A stretch of DNA of 64,000 nt from contig OV884056.1 of NCBI GenBank assembly GCA_930367215.1, positions 88,981,285 through 89,045,284 on the forward strand, in the 5' to 3' direction. Positions 46,288 through 59,166 of this stretch are shown one piece after another (position 1 is the first letter of the stretch; each line of letters opens with the position of its first letter). The translations under genes and the position numbers were made by a program. The notes beneath the pieces are model-generated. The model did not search any database. It was not told the origin of the DNA and saw nothing but the letters and a program-made list of their open reading frames with translations. Origin of the DNA: Pollenia angustigena. Its lineage: Eukaryota; Arthropoda; Insecta; Diptera; Polleniidae.

Positions 46288-47057
46288 CAGTGGCGCAGAA
46301 TAAGATGTAGGGTTTTAATGGTTTATAACTCTTTATTTATGCGATTATTATATTTTTTTTTTTAAATACAGTATATTATTGGGGAATTTTTTGCAATTAG
46401 CTTTGAAAATGAAAATTTTATCCTGTAAGTGATGTTCATTTTCAGCTTCGTGGTCTTTTTAACATATTTTCCATAACTTTTCGCAAAATTTCGAATGTTG
46501 GTTCTAAGTTGGAATATGGTTCTTGGTTTGTTAACGTACACTCTTTCTTTCAAATATCCCTACAGAAAACTGTTAGGAGCTGTTAAATCCTGCTGCAGTA
46601 TGTGCTGTGGCTCCATCTTGTTAAAACCACAAGTTTGGATGGTTTTCCACAGCTGGCCTAACAAAATTTTCCAAAATCGTCCGATAAGCACCACCGCTGA
46701 CAGAGATTGAGATACCACTTTCATTTTCCAAGAAATATGGGCAAATTATCCTTTCGAAAGATACACCGCACCAAACAGTACACTTAGGTGGTTGTGATTG
46801 TCGCTGATGAACTGCTCTTGGATTTTTCGTAGCCCAAAACCTGCAGTTTTGCTTGTTGACATAGGAAATGGTCTTCATCGCTCGTGACGACGATATGCAC
46901 GCTGTGTTAACACAACAGACTTTTGGTTTGAAAAGTAAAATTCAATTATTTTTGTACGTTGTTCGATCTAGAAAATGCTAGAAAAAAAAACAAAGAAAAA
47001 ATAATAATTAAAAAAGTTATAAAGAATTCAAATCATATAGCTCATTCTGCGCCACCC
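46288..47057 (-). mobile_element. mariner-type element, internally deleted
   Basis: CAGTGGCGCAGAATAAG at the left pairs with AGGGTGGCGCAGAATGAG inverted at the right. TA follows the right end and CA precedes the left. At 770 bp it is well short of a typical 1.3-kb element, with part of the transposase N-terminus missing. Confidence 0.8.
46370..46980 (-). pseudogene. Tc1/mariner transposase, broken
   Basis: The minus strand reads RTKIIEFYFSNQKSVVLTQ (N-terminal helix-turn-helix start), then a deletion, then SDEDHF with the first catalytic Asp. After a frameshift comes YVNKQNCRFWATKNPRA, then KCTVWCGVSFERIICPYF and NHPNLWF. A stop precedes QDGATAHTAAG, which holds the second catalytic Asp. The C-terminal part has further stops. 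An active enzyme of this family cuts and pastes DNA at TA sites. This one cannot be active. Confidence 0.9.
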
Positions 47058-48885
47058 TATAGTAAACAAACGGCGATATGTACCGCCCATAAAATTAAAT
47101 AAATTGTTTAATACGAAAGCAAATAACTTTAATAAAGAACGCCCATCTCTGAGCTTTGGTATGCTTATTTTTGCCACATTTGTTTGATTTGGTTTGTTTT
47201 AAGAGAGTAAGAGAAATTTAATTTCATTTTGTTTCAGTGTTGCCATGTAAGTGCTTATAGCGCTTAGTTAAGTAGTTTTTTAATGCATTAAAAAAATTTT
47301 ATAATCAAACACTTTTTTGAGATATTCATCTTCATAAGGAATTTGCAGGTACATAAATGGAATATTCAACTTGTATGAACAATTTTTGAACTATTATAGA
47401 ACAAAATTTGATGAGGTCTTATTTGTTAATTTGCATTAACCAAAATAATCTCTTAAATTTAATTGTTTTGGATTTTATATAGAATCAGGGGCCTAATTCT
47501 GGCAGGTGTGATCGAGTACTTTCTCGATTCAAAAGCAATTTTATTTCTTATTCTTTCAATCGATACTGAACGAATCAAAATTATTTTTTTAGTATTGTGA
47601 AACTCAAATTAATGCTTTACAACATTGAAAAAATAATTCCGATTCGTTTTCACGTATTAGAGTCCAACAAAAGTCTCCCAGCATGCTATTGTCTCAAAGT
47701 CCTTGATAAATTCTTTTAATTTTCATAATATCTAAATGCGAATGAAGAATATGTCTATCTATATCTAAATGCGAATGAAGAATATAAGATTGAATCTTTG
47801 TATTGGGTTATAAACAAATAAATAAATAAATAAATAAAAATAAAAAAATTGTCGGTGTCCAGGGTTTGTCCAAGCTTCTGACTGCAAAACCAAAATAATG
47901 TTAATATGCATAGTATTTTAATGATGCTGATATTGCATATGGCTATTTCCAAAAAAACGTCAACCACAAAAAATGGAAAAAAAAAATTTTCTTTTCAAGA
48001 TTTATTTAGAGAATTGCTTATATTTTTTTTAATATATGCGTATAAATTAATTGATTCGAAAAAAAAGATAAATGATAAACGAAGTACTACAACTTTTAGC
48101 ACATACTTGTGTATATTAGAAAATATGCATTTGGAACCACAATACTCTAATCTAAGGCATATTTATGATCTGAAAAACATTTTTTATTAAGTTTCTTATA
48201 TAAAGGATTATAAATAGCAACATAAAAAAATTTTAAATCATGGTGGAAAAATTGTCCCGTTTACAATTTCCTTAACAATTTATTTAAAAAAATGTAATTC
48301 ATATTTTATTTTGAAATCGAAACCATTTTTAGGGCACATTAGTACGCAACATTTTAAAATTAATCCCAATAAAATATTGTGTCAGGTTTCGCAGAAATCA
48401 CTGTTTAAACGGTTACCCTTTAAAACCCACTTCCGTTTTTTGTCCCGTTTACAATCACTGGTTTTTTGCAATTATCTCGGAAACCACGGCAGTAAGCGAA
48501 AAATTTCATTTGCGGAAATTAAAGAGCTAATTGAGAGTTAAAAGAATCATTAATTTAAAAAATGAAAATCAGGTTGTTTTTTACAGTTTTGTCAATATAA
48601 ACGTGTGCGAATGTCCCGTTTACAATTTTGGAAGTGCCCATATTCTTTTTTCCAACTAAATACTCACCACACACAAAGCAAAAATAGCTTGAATCAGTAA
48701 CACACGATCTCCCTGACATGCTTAAACGCTACTATTATGAAGATTTATAATTAATGTGGGTTTCTGTCAAAAAAATAATTGTAGTGTCAGTATTGACTGT
48801 TTTACAGTATTGCCATCATGCGATAAAAAATGAACAAGACGGGATAGCCGAATTTTTATGCCAGATTCGAAATCAGTGCACCCAG
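47058..48885. other. intergenic DNA with short repeats
   Basis: An AAAT/AAAC simple repeat lies at 47815-47845. A 30-bp phrase with ATCTAAATGCGAATGAAGAA is tandemly duplicated at about 47730-47782. TGTCCCGTTTACAAT recurs near 48253, 48440 and 48611 around a 76-codon plus frame (48311-48541) that I do not recognise. No gene can be supported. Confidence 0.4.
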
Positions 48886-49205
48886 ATTAGTTAAAAACAT
48901 GCTTCGTTTCTGCAGTCAAATTTTGTTTTTCCATCATCATAAAACGAATTTGTGCAAAATTTAATGAGAACTGGTGCATAAATATTTCCCTTCTGCTAGG
49001 GAAAACTAAAACTAATTGTGAATGACGACAAAATTGTTCTTTTCTGTTGAGTCTTTCGAAAGTCAACAAGTTTTTCGCAAGGGAACGGACGGGCAGACAT
49101 ACGGGCATGGGCAAAACGACTTAGAATAACTCAAAGATCCAGAACATATATACTTTATGGGGCCTTAGATGAATATCAACAAAGTTTCAAGCGGAATAAA
49201 ATTGT
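48886..49205 (-). repeat. fly repeat 5' end, inverted copy
   Basis: Reverse complement of the block with CATGTCCGTCTGTC and CCATAAAGTATATATTCTGG seen at 51256: here GGACGGGCAGACATACGGGC and CAGAACATATATACTTTATG. Confidence 0.65.
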
Positions 49206-49825
49206 AAAGGTAAACCCACAGCCATGTAAAAGCTAAGAAAATTTGCTTCTGTAAGTGTTAGCCTTCATTTACAGTGTAAACATTTTCAATTTACGCGTGC
49301 TCTGTTCTGAACTGACAAACCACCTGACATCAGCTGATTTGCAAATCATTTGGTTTTGATAGGGCAAATAAATATTAAATTCTATGTTTTTATACATATG
49401 TATGTACATACATACATATCTGGTTCGTGCTGTAGGCTATTAAAAGAACAGGCCAGCGGACTATAGAATAGACTCATATAACTAGTATGGAGTCATATTA
49501 TTTGGATGCTTTAGTCGTAGAACATTTTAATATATTATTTTTTCGGCAACACTGTTTTGCTCAAAAGAGAACCTGAAAGGGAGATACTAAGTTCAAATTT
49601 CTATTTATAAAATCATGATTTGTTTTGTTTTTGTATGTTTGTTTATAAAAAAAGCGTCACAATTAAATGTTGTTGTAGTTGTTTATGATTGCATGTTAAA
49701 TATGTACATTGTACAATAAGCAAATTTTGGGATAAACCTGATAACAAATTTCTATTATTTCTTTTAAAAAATGTAATTATTTATACATACTTACGTACAT
49801 ATGTATGTATGTAAGTATGTACATA
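49206..49825. other. intergenic DNA with CATA microsatellite-like tracts
   Basis: Short ACATACATAC/ATGTATGTATG runs near 49395 and 49780-49820. Nothing else recognised. Confidence 0.4.
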
Positions 49826-51082
49826 TCGCACACTAAAATATAAACAGCCACAACTCAAAATTCAAAAGAGTTAAGGAGAGGCAAATAGCTAGCTTTAAAA
49901 TTCTGGTTGCAAATATTTAATCAAATTGAATTCTACAAATCGTCAGCTCAGAATTGGTTTGACCTACCGAAATTTTTTAGAAAAGTTGAGTAAGGTATGG
50001 GGTATATACTTACATATATGCTGAAAACCCCTTTTTGAATCCAAAATCTGTTTCGCGAAGTTTTTTGTGGTTTCTGAGATATAAAGCATTCATTCAGGAC
50101 ATTGCATGTTGAATCTTTTGTTTTGAGGTCAAATATTGACGATAGTTAAAAAATACCAGTTGTAGAACCAAAAAGCTGAAGAAAGATATTAAATTTCCCG
50201 TATATCCCATTTCAAAATGTTTTGTGAAAAGGTACCAAAAATAGTTACGATTTACACCCCTTAAACGTTCGAATTTCGAAAAAGTACCAAACTCGTATTA
50301 TTATTTTTTTGATAAGTTTTGAATGTGGTATAAACTTTATTTATAGGTTTATTGGATCAAAAGATAGATGGGCTGACAAAAACCTACCAAAATTCAGGTT
50401 TTACCCGCTTTCACCCTAAAAGAGCCGAATTTCAAAAAAGTACCACGCACCTGTCCACTTATTGTTCAAAAGAACAACGATATGTATTACAGTTTTTTTG
50501 TATCTCTTTTAGTTTTGGAGATAAAAGGTTTCCGAATTTAGCCTTTTTTACCCCCTAAACATTCGAATTTTTAAAAATGCTGTCTTAGTGGATCGATTTG
50601 GGGAGAGATCCACCTCCGGTCCAAATTTCAAGTCTTTATCTTCAGGCGTTTAGGCTGTACGATGATGAATGAGTCAGTCACTCACGCAATAAGTATACGT
50701 ATGCAGCACAAAAAGCCACTTTTTTAATTTATTTTTAGGAAAGTGGCGTATGCGGCACATCATATATTTTTCATTTTCAAAAAAACACTTTTAAATTCTA
50801 ACTTTATTCATGAAAGTGCGCAAAAATTTTAATTTTTCTTTAAAATATATACCGGAAGCAGTGGTAAAAATATAAAAAAAATCTATCGGGTACATTTTGA
50901 GAAATCTTCATGTAAATCTTCTTTGTCGTTTTTCTCCACTCCGACTTTTTTTTGGCATATGCGCCAAACCAATTCTGAGCTGACGAAATGGTCATTTTCG
51001 ATATTATTTGTGAACTGGCTTGTAAAAAATATAACGATTTTGATACATTTTGAGTTGTAACTGTTTATGACTTAGTGTGCGA
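49826..51082. mobile_element. 1.26-kb element with TCGCACACTAA ends, TA flanks
   Basis: TCGCACACTAAAATATAAAC pairs with TCGCACACTAAGTCATAAAC inverted, and both continue with ACAACTCAAAAT. TA flanks both ends. The interior carries repeated phrases such as AAGTACCA and CATTCGAATTT. The 68-codon frame at 50352-50558 lies inside and shows no transposase motif. Confidence 0.75.
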
Positions 51083-51255
51083 TATGTACATATGTTTGTA
51101 TGTGATAATTTAGCATATTCGTGCTTAAAGATAATAAAGGTGACCGTACGTTACGTACAATCATCTTTTTTAACTGGCTGTCATCTATAAAATTTGTGTC
51201 CTCTTTCTGCACATCTTTGCCATCTTTATTTCAAAAAGCATGATCAATATTTGTT

Positions 51256-52508
51256 TTTATACCCTCCACCACAATTAGTTGTGAAGAGGGTATATTCAGT
51301 TTGTCATTCCGTGTGAAACTTTTTTACTATTCATCTCAGACCCTATAAAGTGTATATATTCTGGGTCCTTGAGTAATTTTAAGTCGATTTAGCCATGTCC
51401 GTCTGTCTGTCCGTCTGTCCGTCTGTTGAAAACACGCTCACTTTCGAAAAACTCAAAAGAAATCAACAAACTTGGCGTCAAATTGCTTGTAGTTATCCTA
51501 AGCAGTTTGGAATTGAAATTCAGCAAAATCGGTTCAATAGGACATGAGCTATGAATCAAAATGTGGAACCACCACCTAAAAAAAATGGATAATTTTGTTA
51601 CAAAAACTAACATAAATGGTGGAAAAATGCACAGAATGATATAAGATTTCGCAACAATTCGTTTTATTCAACTGGAACGCCGTGAAATTTCGTGAAGATC
51701 CGTTAATAATTTACCATAGGCCCCATATAAGCCCTACTCCCGGAAAACAGTATATTAAGCCTAAAACCCTAACTAACAAGGCTATCATTACATATTTTGG
51801 CAAGTCACAGTTACATAGGACTAAAAAGTAAACTGTTAAGTTTCGTGAAGATCGGTCCATAATTTACCATAGGCCCCATATAAAACCTACTTCCGGAAAA
51901 CAACTTAGTACGCCTAAAACCGTAAAAAATAATGCAATCATTACAAATTTTGGCTCGTCACAGTTTTATAGGACTACAAATGATACTGGGAAATTTCGTA
52001 AAGATCGGTACATAATTTACCCTAGACCCCATAGAAACCCTACTCCCGGAAAACAGTTTAGTACGCCTAAAACCGTAAAAATAATGCAATCATAAAAAAT
52101 TTTGGCTCGTCACAGTTTTATAGGACAACAAATGATACTGTGAAATTTCGTGAAGATCGGTACATAATTTACCCTAGACCCCATAGAAACCCTACTCCCG
52201 GAAAACAGTTTAGTACACCTAAAACCATAATTAATAATGCTAGCATAACAGAAATTGGTACGTCACAGTTTTAAAGGACTAGAAATGACGCTGTGAAATT
52301 TCGTGATGATCGGTCCATAATTTACCCTAGGCCCCATATAAACCCTACTACCGGAAAACAGTTTAGTCGTCTAAAACCATAATTAATTACAAATCGTCAC
52401 AGTTTAAGATAATAATAACATCATACAGATATTACTTCTTAAACATTCGAACTGTCGGTGGAGGGTATCAGAGATTCGGCACAGCCGAATATAGCACTCT
52501 AACTTGTT
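51256..52508 (+). repeat. fly repeat, best preserved copy
   Basis: Starts TTTTTATACCCTCCACCACA, has the CATGTCCGTCTGTC signature near 51395, and ends with TCGGTGGAGGGTATCAG and CAGCCGAATATAGCACTCTA. About five tandem units of 150-155 bp (CCGG landmarks near 51739, 51893, 52048, 52198 and 52351) fill the second half. It provides the empty site for the family C insertion at 30447. Confidence 0.85.
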
Positions 52509-53945
52509 ATTTTTATAAATTAAAAGTAATTTTATTTCACGGCGGTCACCGGTTTTTTCTGTCAAATCGTGTAGAAAATGTCGTGACATGCTTGTTCTGT
52601 TCATACTCCTACTGATTTGGGTATTAACACAAGGGTTAAAAAAAGTAAGAGTGTTATTTTCGGCTATGCCGAATATTTTAATCTTTAATTTAAAAATTCG
52701 TTAATTTAAAAAAGTATATTACAGACCGTTGTGCGTGTAACGGGTTAAAAACACTTGTCAAAGGTTGGTCATGCAGGTGAATTTATTCGCTTACCTGTGC
52801 TGGACGCAATATTTGCCGTCATATCTAAGTTTTTGATTTCAAATTGTAAGTGATTTGAAATCAAACCTTTTCTCAAACGACAAACGCTTGATAATGATTT
52901 GAAAATTATTGCATTCTCCACAAAAAGGTGAAATTATTTTCAAGTTTAGAAATGCTTTTATTATCAACTTGCTTCCAAAAGTTAGTCTCAAATGTGGATT
53001 TCATTACAATGTGGAACATAAATGAAAAATATTTTATTTAAATTAAATTTATCATTTATTTAAATAAACTGTCAGCTAAAAATTTAATATGGTGTTCTTT
53101 TCGTCTTTAAAATTCTTGGAAAGACGAAATACTTGGCTTCTTTTTTATTTTGGGGATTCGTCATTGCGTACCACGGCGATCGTACAAAAAAACTTATATT
53201 TTCTTCACTTTCTCGTTTAATTTTTATTCGCATTCTTTACTTTGTATTTAATTTTTTACTCACAAATAACTTATATTTTTTTAACAAGAAATTAAAGTTA
53301 TCTAGCACAGAATTCACGTAACATGTAGTTTTTCTTTAATTGTAAAAAAATTGATTAGAGAAAACATATGATAACAATTTGAAATCAAATTGATAAAACA
53401 TTTTATATCAAATGTTTATTTGCAAATCATCAATTTGAATTCAAATGTTAAAATCAAACAATTGAAAAAGGTTTGAGAATTGTGTTTGATGTCAAAGGAT
53501 AAAGTCATTTCATATCAAAGGTTTTACTTCGTTTTTATTGGGATCACATTTTCACTTAACCTACCACAATGCTTGATGAGTATTTTGGTAAGTACTACAC
53601 TTAAAGAAAGTACAGCCTTAAAGAAAGTATAAATAGTATTCTCTGAAAGAAAGGCTGCCATATACCAATATTTAAATATGTACATGTTAAAAGCATTTTT
53701 TATGAGAAATTTTTCCATACGTTAATTATTAAATATGTACGTGTATATTTCAAGTAAAAATTAGCTATTTTTCAAATATTTCTTAAAATAAGTTAATTTT
53801 GTTTCCACATTTCTTGCTCAAGTGGCCTGAGACACGTTAATGGCTTTGGGATATTTGAATAAATCGTTACAGATTTTTAACAAATTTTGTCTTTTCTATC
53901 TCTTCAGAACTATAATAACGTACACATTTGAATTCTTTTACATTT
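52509..53945. other. intergenic DNA, weak inverted similarity
   Basis: ATTTGAAATCAAACCTTTTC near 52854 is loosely inverted near 53465-53490 (AAAGGTTTGAGAATTGTGTT), so 52820-53530 may be an old TIR element. The 62-codon plus frame at 53133 is unconvincing. Confidence 0.35.
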
Positions 53946-54063
53946 ACGGCCATTTTCACCAAGTTCGGTTAAAACTAACTTTCAATTAAAGTTCCGGTTA
54001 CCAATACGTTTTGACAGCTATAACCGATGGTTAATTATAACCGAACTTGGTGAAAATGGCCGT
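53946..54063. mobile_element. 118-bp palindromic MITE
   Basis: ACGGCCATTTTCACCAAGTT and the following CGGTTA are inverted at the right end. A diverged copy lies at 34171-34286. The target duplication is not clear. Confidence 0.75.
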
Positions 54064-54730
54064 CAATTATCAATGTAATAATTATTTAATGACAAGATTT
54101 TTAAATAAACTAAAAATATTACATTTTGCCCTTGTAAATGCGCCTTCAAATTTCAGCGCCGCTGCGGAGCTAGTAAACGTTATCCTAATGTTTAACATGC
54201 CGTATATCCTCAATACAAAGGACAATGCTAGGCGGAGGGTGTCCTGTGTCTTGACAATTTTTTTCTTCCATCCAATCTTGGAGCACTCCAACAAAAAACA
54301 TTTCTTGTATCATCTTAAACCTGTATGAAAAAATAACTTTTTTTTTGAAATGAAATGATGATACGTTGCTATGAAAAACAGCTAAACAGGATTTCTTGTC
54401 TGTATGGTGTTAGTACAGTTCAAATGGATACCTTTATTGTTTTGAGCATGATCGGCACTTCGGATATCAAAAATATACCCTACTGAAACTTCAATTGTGG
54501 TTGTATTTTACCGTATAATATTCAAAGAAAATTAAGTTACAATCAGGTTTAACCCTCTAATGCCACATTTTTTGTTTGCCTTAAAAAAATCATACTTAGA
54601 TAATTTTAGGGTGAGAAACATGAATCTGACTTCAGTTTTTTCCTTTGATTACTCGCTGACCTGTAAGGGGTCAAACTGTAAAGTCCGCCTTGAGGCGGAG
54701 TTGGGCATTATTGTAAAATTTTAAGATACG
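54064..54730. other. intergenic DNA, nothing recognised
   Basis: Overlapping frames on both strands at 54047-54328 have no recognisable domain. GTCCGCCTTGAGGCGGAG near 54690 is a small hairpin related to the repeat that follows. Confidence 0.35.
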
Positions 54731-54731
54731 T

Positions 54732-55133
54732 TTTTCATTAACATCCCGGCATTTTCTGCGTAATTCCCCAGTCCGCCTCCAGACGGGTTCAGAAGAAACA
54801 TCCATACTAAGCAGCTATTATTTTTTTTTATAATAAAAACTTAATATTTATTTCAATTAAACGTTTCGATACCCACCAGTGATTTTTTCGGCACGATCTA
54901 AAGCTTTTAAATATTATTTTTTCTATTCACAATATTAATGCACTTCCCGGCATTTTCTATGCTAATGCCCAAGCCCGCCTCCAGACGGGCTCAGTAAAAA
55001 CATCCATATCCAGCAGCGATTATATTTTTCAAAATGAAAACATAATATACATTTCAATTGAACGTTTAGATACGCACCAGTAATTTTTTCGGCTCGATCT
55101 AAAGCTTTGAAGTATAATTTTTCCGATGCACAA
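54732..55133 (+). repeat. two-unit tandem repeat of about 205 bp
   Basis: CCCGGCATTTTCT, CCGCCTCCAGACGGG and TTTTTTCGGCWCGATCTAAA occur in the same order in both halves (starting near 54743 and 54944), roughly 80 percent alike by eye. Confidence 0.8.
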
Positions 55134-55324
55134 TGTTAACTTTTTTCACAAAGAATTAAAAATGACCGTTTTCGCTCAAATTCAAGATGACAATGTATAT
55201 TTTGCTAAACTCGTGAGAGTGATAAAATAAGCCTTGATTCACATCTAGAATTATTTATTAATGAAATATTGTATTTGTGAGCCGTTGCCAATGTAACCGC
55301 TAATTAATTGCATTCAAGTGTCAA

Positions 55325-55975
55325 AAAAACCTGCTAGGCTCAAAGTGTCGGATCTTTTCAGCCTCCGGTCACCTTCGAACTTTATTAGATCCCGAGCGAG
55401 TTAGTTGGGATGGACCATTAGTTTATCTATGTATTTGACTGAAAACTTTTTAATTTGTTCCTGGATGGTAGCGATGTTAAGATCTCTGTGGATAATGTCA
55501 TTACGTATATACCATGGGGCGCAGACAATTTGCCGTAATATCCAAGACTGTCGTCTTTGTAGCTTCTGGATGTTTGATGCGCATGCAGTACCCCATAATA
55601 TGATGCCATATGTCCATATTGGTTGTATGATAGACTTTTATAAGAGAACTTTGTTGTTTAAGGATAAGTTTGAGTTTCGACCAATTAGCCAATGTAGTTG
55701 TGCTGCTTTAAGTTTCATAGCCGCTATTTTCGCTTCAATATGACGAGACCAGGTCAGGCGTCTATCTATATGAATTCCCAAGTATTTAACATGGCTTTCT
55801 ACCGGAACAGTGATGTTGTTTATTTTTACAGCAGGGCACGTTTGTCTTCTGAGCGTGAAAGTTAAGTGAGTACATTTAGCCGGTTTAACCTTTATTTTCC
55901 AGTTTGAAAGTGACAAAATTATGGTTGTTTTGTTGTCTGTAGCACATGTGGTTTTCAATTGCTCTTTTAAAAATT
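55325..55975 (-). pseudogene. jockey-like non-LTR retrotransposon ORF2, C-terminal fragment
   Basis: The minus strand reads NWKIKVKPAKCTHLTFTLRR, then VKYLGIHIDRRLTWSRHI, then LHWLIGRNSNLSLNNKVLL, then IIQPIWTYGIILWGTA. A more distal block starts NDIIHRDLNIATI. These are the post-catalytic reverse transcriptase and thumb segments of the jockey/Doc/F group. At least two in-frame stops interrupt it, one replacing the residue after NNKVLL. The catalytic FADD part is missing, so the copy is 5'-truncated. A poly(A) tail was not found. Confidence 0.9.
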
Positions 55976-56380
55976 CTTAAAATTTTCACATTCTTTTTGT
56001 TTTTATGAATGATATTAATGATAAACATAAAATTTAGGTAGTCGAACAAATCTGTAGAACGGAACAACTGCTAATGAAAGTCGCTGGCTGGGAAATGAAT
56101 TACATGCAATTTTTACTAATTCACTGTTAATTAAAGTATGTATAGCTCAAAATAGTGGAATGTAAAAGCCAGTTAAAAATGTATTACTTGTTTTTTAACA
56201 GAAATAAAAAAAAGCCATACTTTTTTTAATTTTGACCATTTTATGGTTATGGTTGTATCTAATATGGAATCTTTAAATTTTGCCGCTCTCCAGATATACA
56301 GGAATGTCATACTGTTTTTGTACAGGAGGTGTTACGCCCACTTTTGTACTGCCGCCCATTTTGAAAGGTTGTAAATATAA
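55976..56380. other. diverged repeat text, no gene
   Basis: Includes CAGGAGGTGTTACGCCCACT, another form of the phrase found near 5030, 7690 and 22985. Confidence 0.4.
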
Positions 56381-56381
56381 T

Positions 56382-56740
56382 CAGTATTGTGGTTATTTTG
56401 TTGAACTATTTATGGTTTTTAATCCACATTTTTAATATTTTTAATTAGGCTTAAGTTCATCAAATTTAATTTTCATTAAATTATTTTTATGAAGAAAGGA
56501 ATTTTACAACACGAAAATTAGTTAAAATTGTTATTGATAATTTTTTATTCTTGACGTGGCTGGGGCTCGAACCCCGGCCGGCAGGGTACCATGACATGTT
56601 TCAATCGCAACCACTCGATCTCCTCAGATGGATTTGCCGTCTTACACTCGCAGCCATCGACGACTGCTGACGTCAATAGTCAAACATCAATCCTTGAACC
56701 AAATTGTATTTTAACCTTTGGTAGATCGAAATTTGCTTTT
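56382..56740 (-). repeat. tRNA-derived SINE-like repeat, copy 2
   Basis: Reverse orientation of the repeat at 35200: GGGGCTCGAACCCC is the B box complement and AACCACTCGATC the A box complement. The body extends to CAGTATTGTGGTTATTTTG at 56382, which also occurs inside the hAT fold-back. Confidence 0.65.
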
Positions 56741-56946
56741 CTGAATAATTATCCATTTTAATTGATTTTACGTGTTTTTTCCTTACTTTTGCTTTCTCGT
56801 ACTTTTGTCAAGAATTCTTCTTGAAGTCGAAAGTACATTTTTTGTTTGTTTTTTCATTTTTGTCGTTCCTTTTTGTTGACCCTTTTTTAGCACAACTTAT
56901 AGGACAAATGAACACATCGAGCTCGTGCCTTAGCTTTAACAATAAC

Positions 56947-57205
56947 CAGTATTGTGGTTATTTTGTTGAACTATTTATGGTTTTTAATCCAAATTTTTAG
57001 TATTTTTATAATTAGGCTTAATTTCATCAAATTTAATTTTCATTAAATTATTTTTATGAAGAAAGGAATTTTACAACACGAAAATTAGTTAAAATTGTTA
57101 TTGATAATTTTTCATTCTTGACGTGGCTGGGGCTCGAACCCCGGCCGGCAGGTTACCATGACATGTTTCGATCGCAACCACTCGATCTCCTCAGATGGAT
57201 TAATT
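56947..57205 (-). repeat. tRNA-derived SINE-like repeat, copy 3
   Basis: Nearly identical to copy 2 from CAGTATTGTGG to CTCCTCAGATGG, then departs from it, so its 5' head is truncated. Copies 2 and 3 are about 565 bp apart in the same orientation. Confidence 0.7.
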
Positions 57206-57434
57206 TTCTAAAGCCTACTCTGGAAAACCTATTTAATAAGCCTAAAATAGCATTTTTTTTTATTTAGTTCTGTTCAATTTTATTCTATCTTACTGCCAAA
57301 TTTTGTGATGATCAGTGTTTAATTAAGTGTTTGCTTAATAAAAAAACCTTCTCCCAAAAAACATTTTAATTCTATTTAGAAAAATTTTTTCATAAGCTTG
57401 AAAAACTTTATGTCGTATTGATAAAAAAAATATT

Positions 57435-57790
57435 TATACCCACACCACAATAGTGGAGAGGGTATTATGCATTTGTGCTGATGTGTGTAAAACCTTAAAA
57501 TATCGACTTAGAATCACTTTCTGAGTCGAACTAACGATGTCCGTCCGTCCGTCCGGCTGGCTGGCCGCCTGTCCATGTAACCTTGTGCGCAAAGCACAGG
57601 TCGCAATTTTGGAGATAATTTGATAAAATTTGGGACATAGGTTCTTATTGGCACAAGGACCAAGCCGATTGAAGATTGGGGGAAATTGCTGCCTCTCAGA
57701 AACTATCAAGCCGACTTTAAAGAAATTTAAATCATAGATAGCAACATATTTATATGGTCACATAAGCTATGCAGATTTTTATCAATTCAG
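57435..57790 (+). repeat. fly repeat, CACACCACAATAGTGG subfamily, copy 2
   Basis: Matches 13345-13700 closely, from TTTATACCCACACCACAATA through GATGTCCGTCCGTCCGTCCG to GAAACTATCAAGCCGA. The minus-strand frame at 57434-57709 is the repeat read backwards. Confidence 0.8.
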
Positions 57791-58012
57791 TTTTCTTCGT
57801 AAATTGTAAACAAAATCAAAAGTTGTGCACCGATTACAATGAAATTAAGCTCATTTGATTCGGAATATGTTAAACTAAATGTTTTTATACTAAAACTATG
57901 ATTTGTGTCGCATTTTTTTATGTAGTTTTAAAGAACAAAAATTTTATTTCTTTTTTAATTGTTTTTTTTTTCTTCAACGATATCTCTAAAACTATTTGGC
58001 AAATAAAAACCA

Positions 58013-58017
<5 letters not shown>

Positions 58018-58043
<26 letters not shown>

Positions 58044-58046
58044 TAT
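58018..58046. repeat. (ATT)n microsatellite, tail of the non-LTR element
   Basis: About nine ATT triplets on the plus strand. In the orientation of the ORF2 relic they read as TAA repeats at the 3' end. Confidence 0.8.
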
Positions 58047-58472
58047 TAATAGATATAAATATTTTGTTTGTACTTATTCAGTTAATTTACAAAATAAATT
58101 ATTTATCTATATGTGGCATAACATAATTGTTGTGTGCCAGATTAGCCATTTACTACTAGTCTTAATATAAAATAATGTTTTTAATTTTTTAATTATATTC
58201 AAAAGTTTATAAGTTCATATAATACTTAAACGAATTACATATCAAATTCGTTCATTAATAACTTCTATACTTTAAACTTATCTCAAGATATTTACACAAA
58301 GAGTTAAAATTGGTGCCATTTAGTATACGTATAACTTCATTTTCCTCAAGACGAGTTTTACCGAAATATTGCAACTTGTACGTATTAAAAATTGGACACA
58401 CACCGATAAAATGGAATGTATTTTCAGATACGTCTAAATTACATATTGTGCATATACCAATTGTGTTAATAC

Positions 58473-58890
58473 CCCTTCTGCACTCTTTGGGTCAATTTGA
58501 CCCAATTTTGGTTTTCAAACGCAAAATTTGTCCCTTTTAATATAAGATATGGACGTGAAACTTCAATTTATCCATTACAGGGACAAAAATTATAAATTTA
58601 AATGAAAATAATAAAATTTTAGTTTTTCCTTCCACCTCCAAAAAACACGATTTACACACATTTAATATCCTTTGGGTCAATATGACCCAACATGCGATAT
58701 TGCAAGTTTAATTCCACTTTAAAATTTGTTTTCTATTGAATTGAGTTCATCTTCATTCAGAATCATCGATAAATAATTTTTTTCGGTCAAATAATCAATA
58801 GAATCGCTTTTGGTTTTATTTCACTTAAATATGAAATGTTGTTAACATTTTATTGTTGGGTCATATTGACCCAAAGGATCATAGGAAGGG
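58473..58890. mobile_element. 418-bp MITE with CCCTTC ends and TTTGGGTCAATNTGACCCAA
   Basis: CCCTTC plus the palindrome TTTGGGTCAATTTGACCCAA near the left end are mirrored at the right. A further GGGTCAATATGACCC lies internally near 58674. It separates two ORF2 blocks. CCC ends with GGGTCA repeats recall piggyBac-type MITEs, but the TTAA target is not duplicated, so the class is open. Confidence 0.7.
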
Positions 58891-59166
58891 CACATATCCA
58901 AGGGATGCAGAAGGGTTACGAAATGCCCTTGCATTTATGTCTAGCAAGCCACCTCTAGCTTTTATTACCAAACTAGTATACCGTGACGAAAAATCTCTTG
59001 TTAACATGGGAGTGACATTAAAGTCTAGTCGAGAATAAAGGTCGTGAAACAGTGAATCAATTGCAGCGGATATATATTCTTCCTTTTCCCTTACTCTCAA
59101 ACGATTTAATATTTCCCAATTATGACCTGTTAGATTGTTTGTATTATCAGCCAAAATTAGAGCTTA

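Noticed and set aside
57898..58170. 90-codon frame rich in Phe/Leu
   Set aside because: It runs through poly-T and the ATT microsatellite tail of the non-LTR element.
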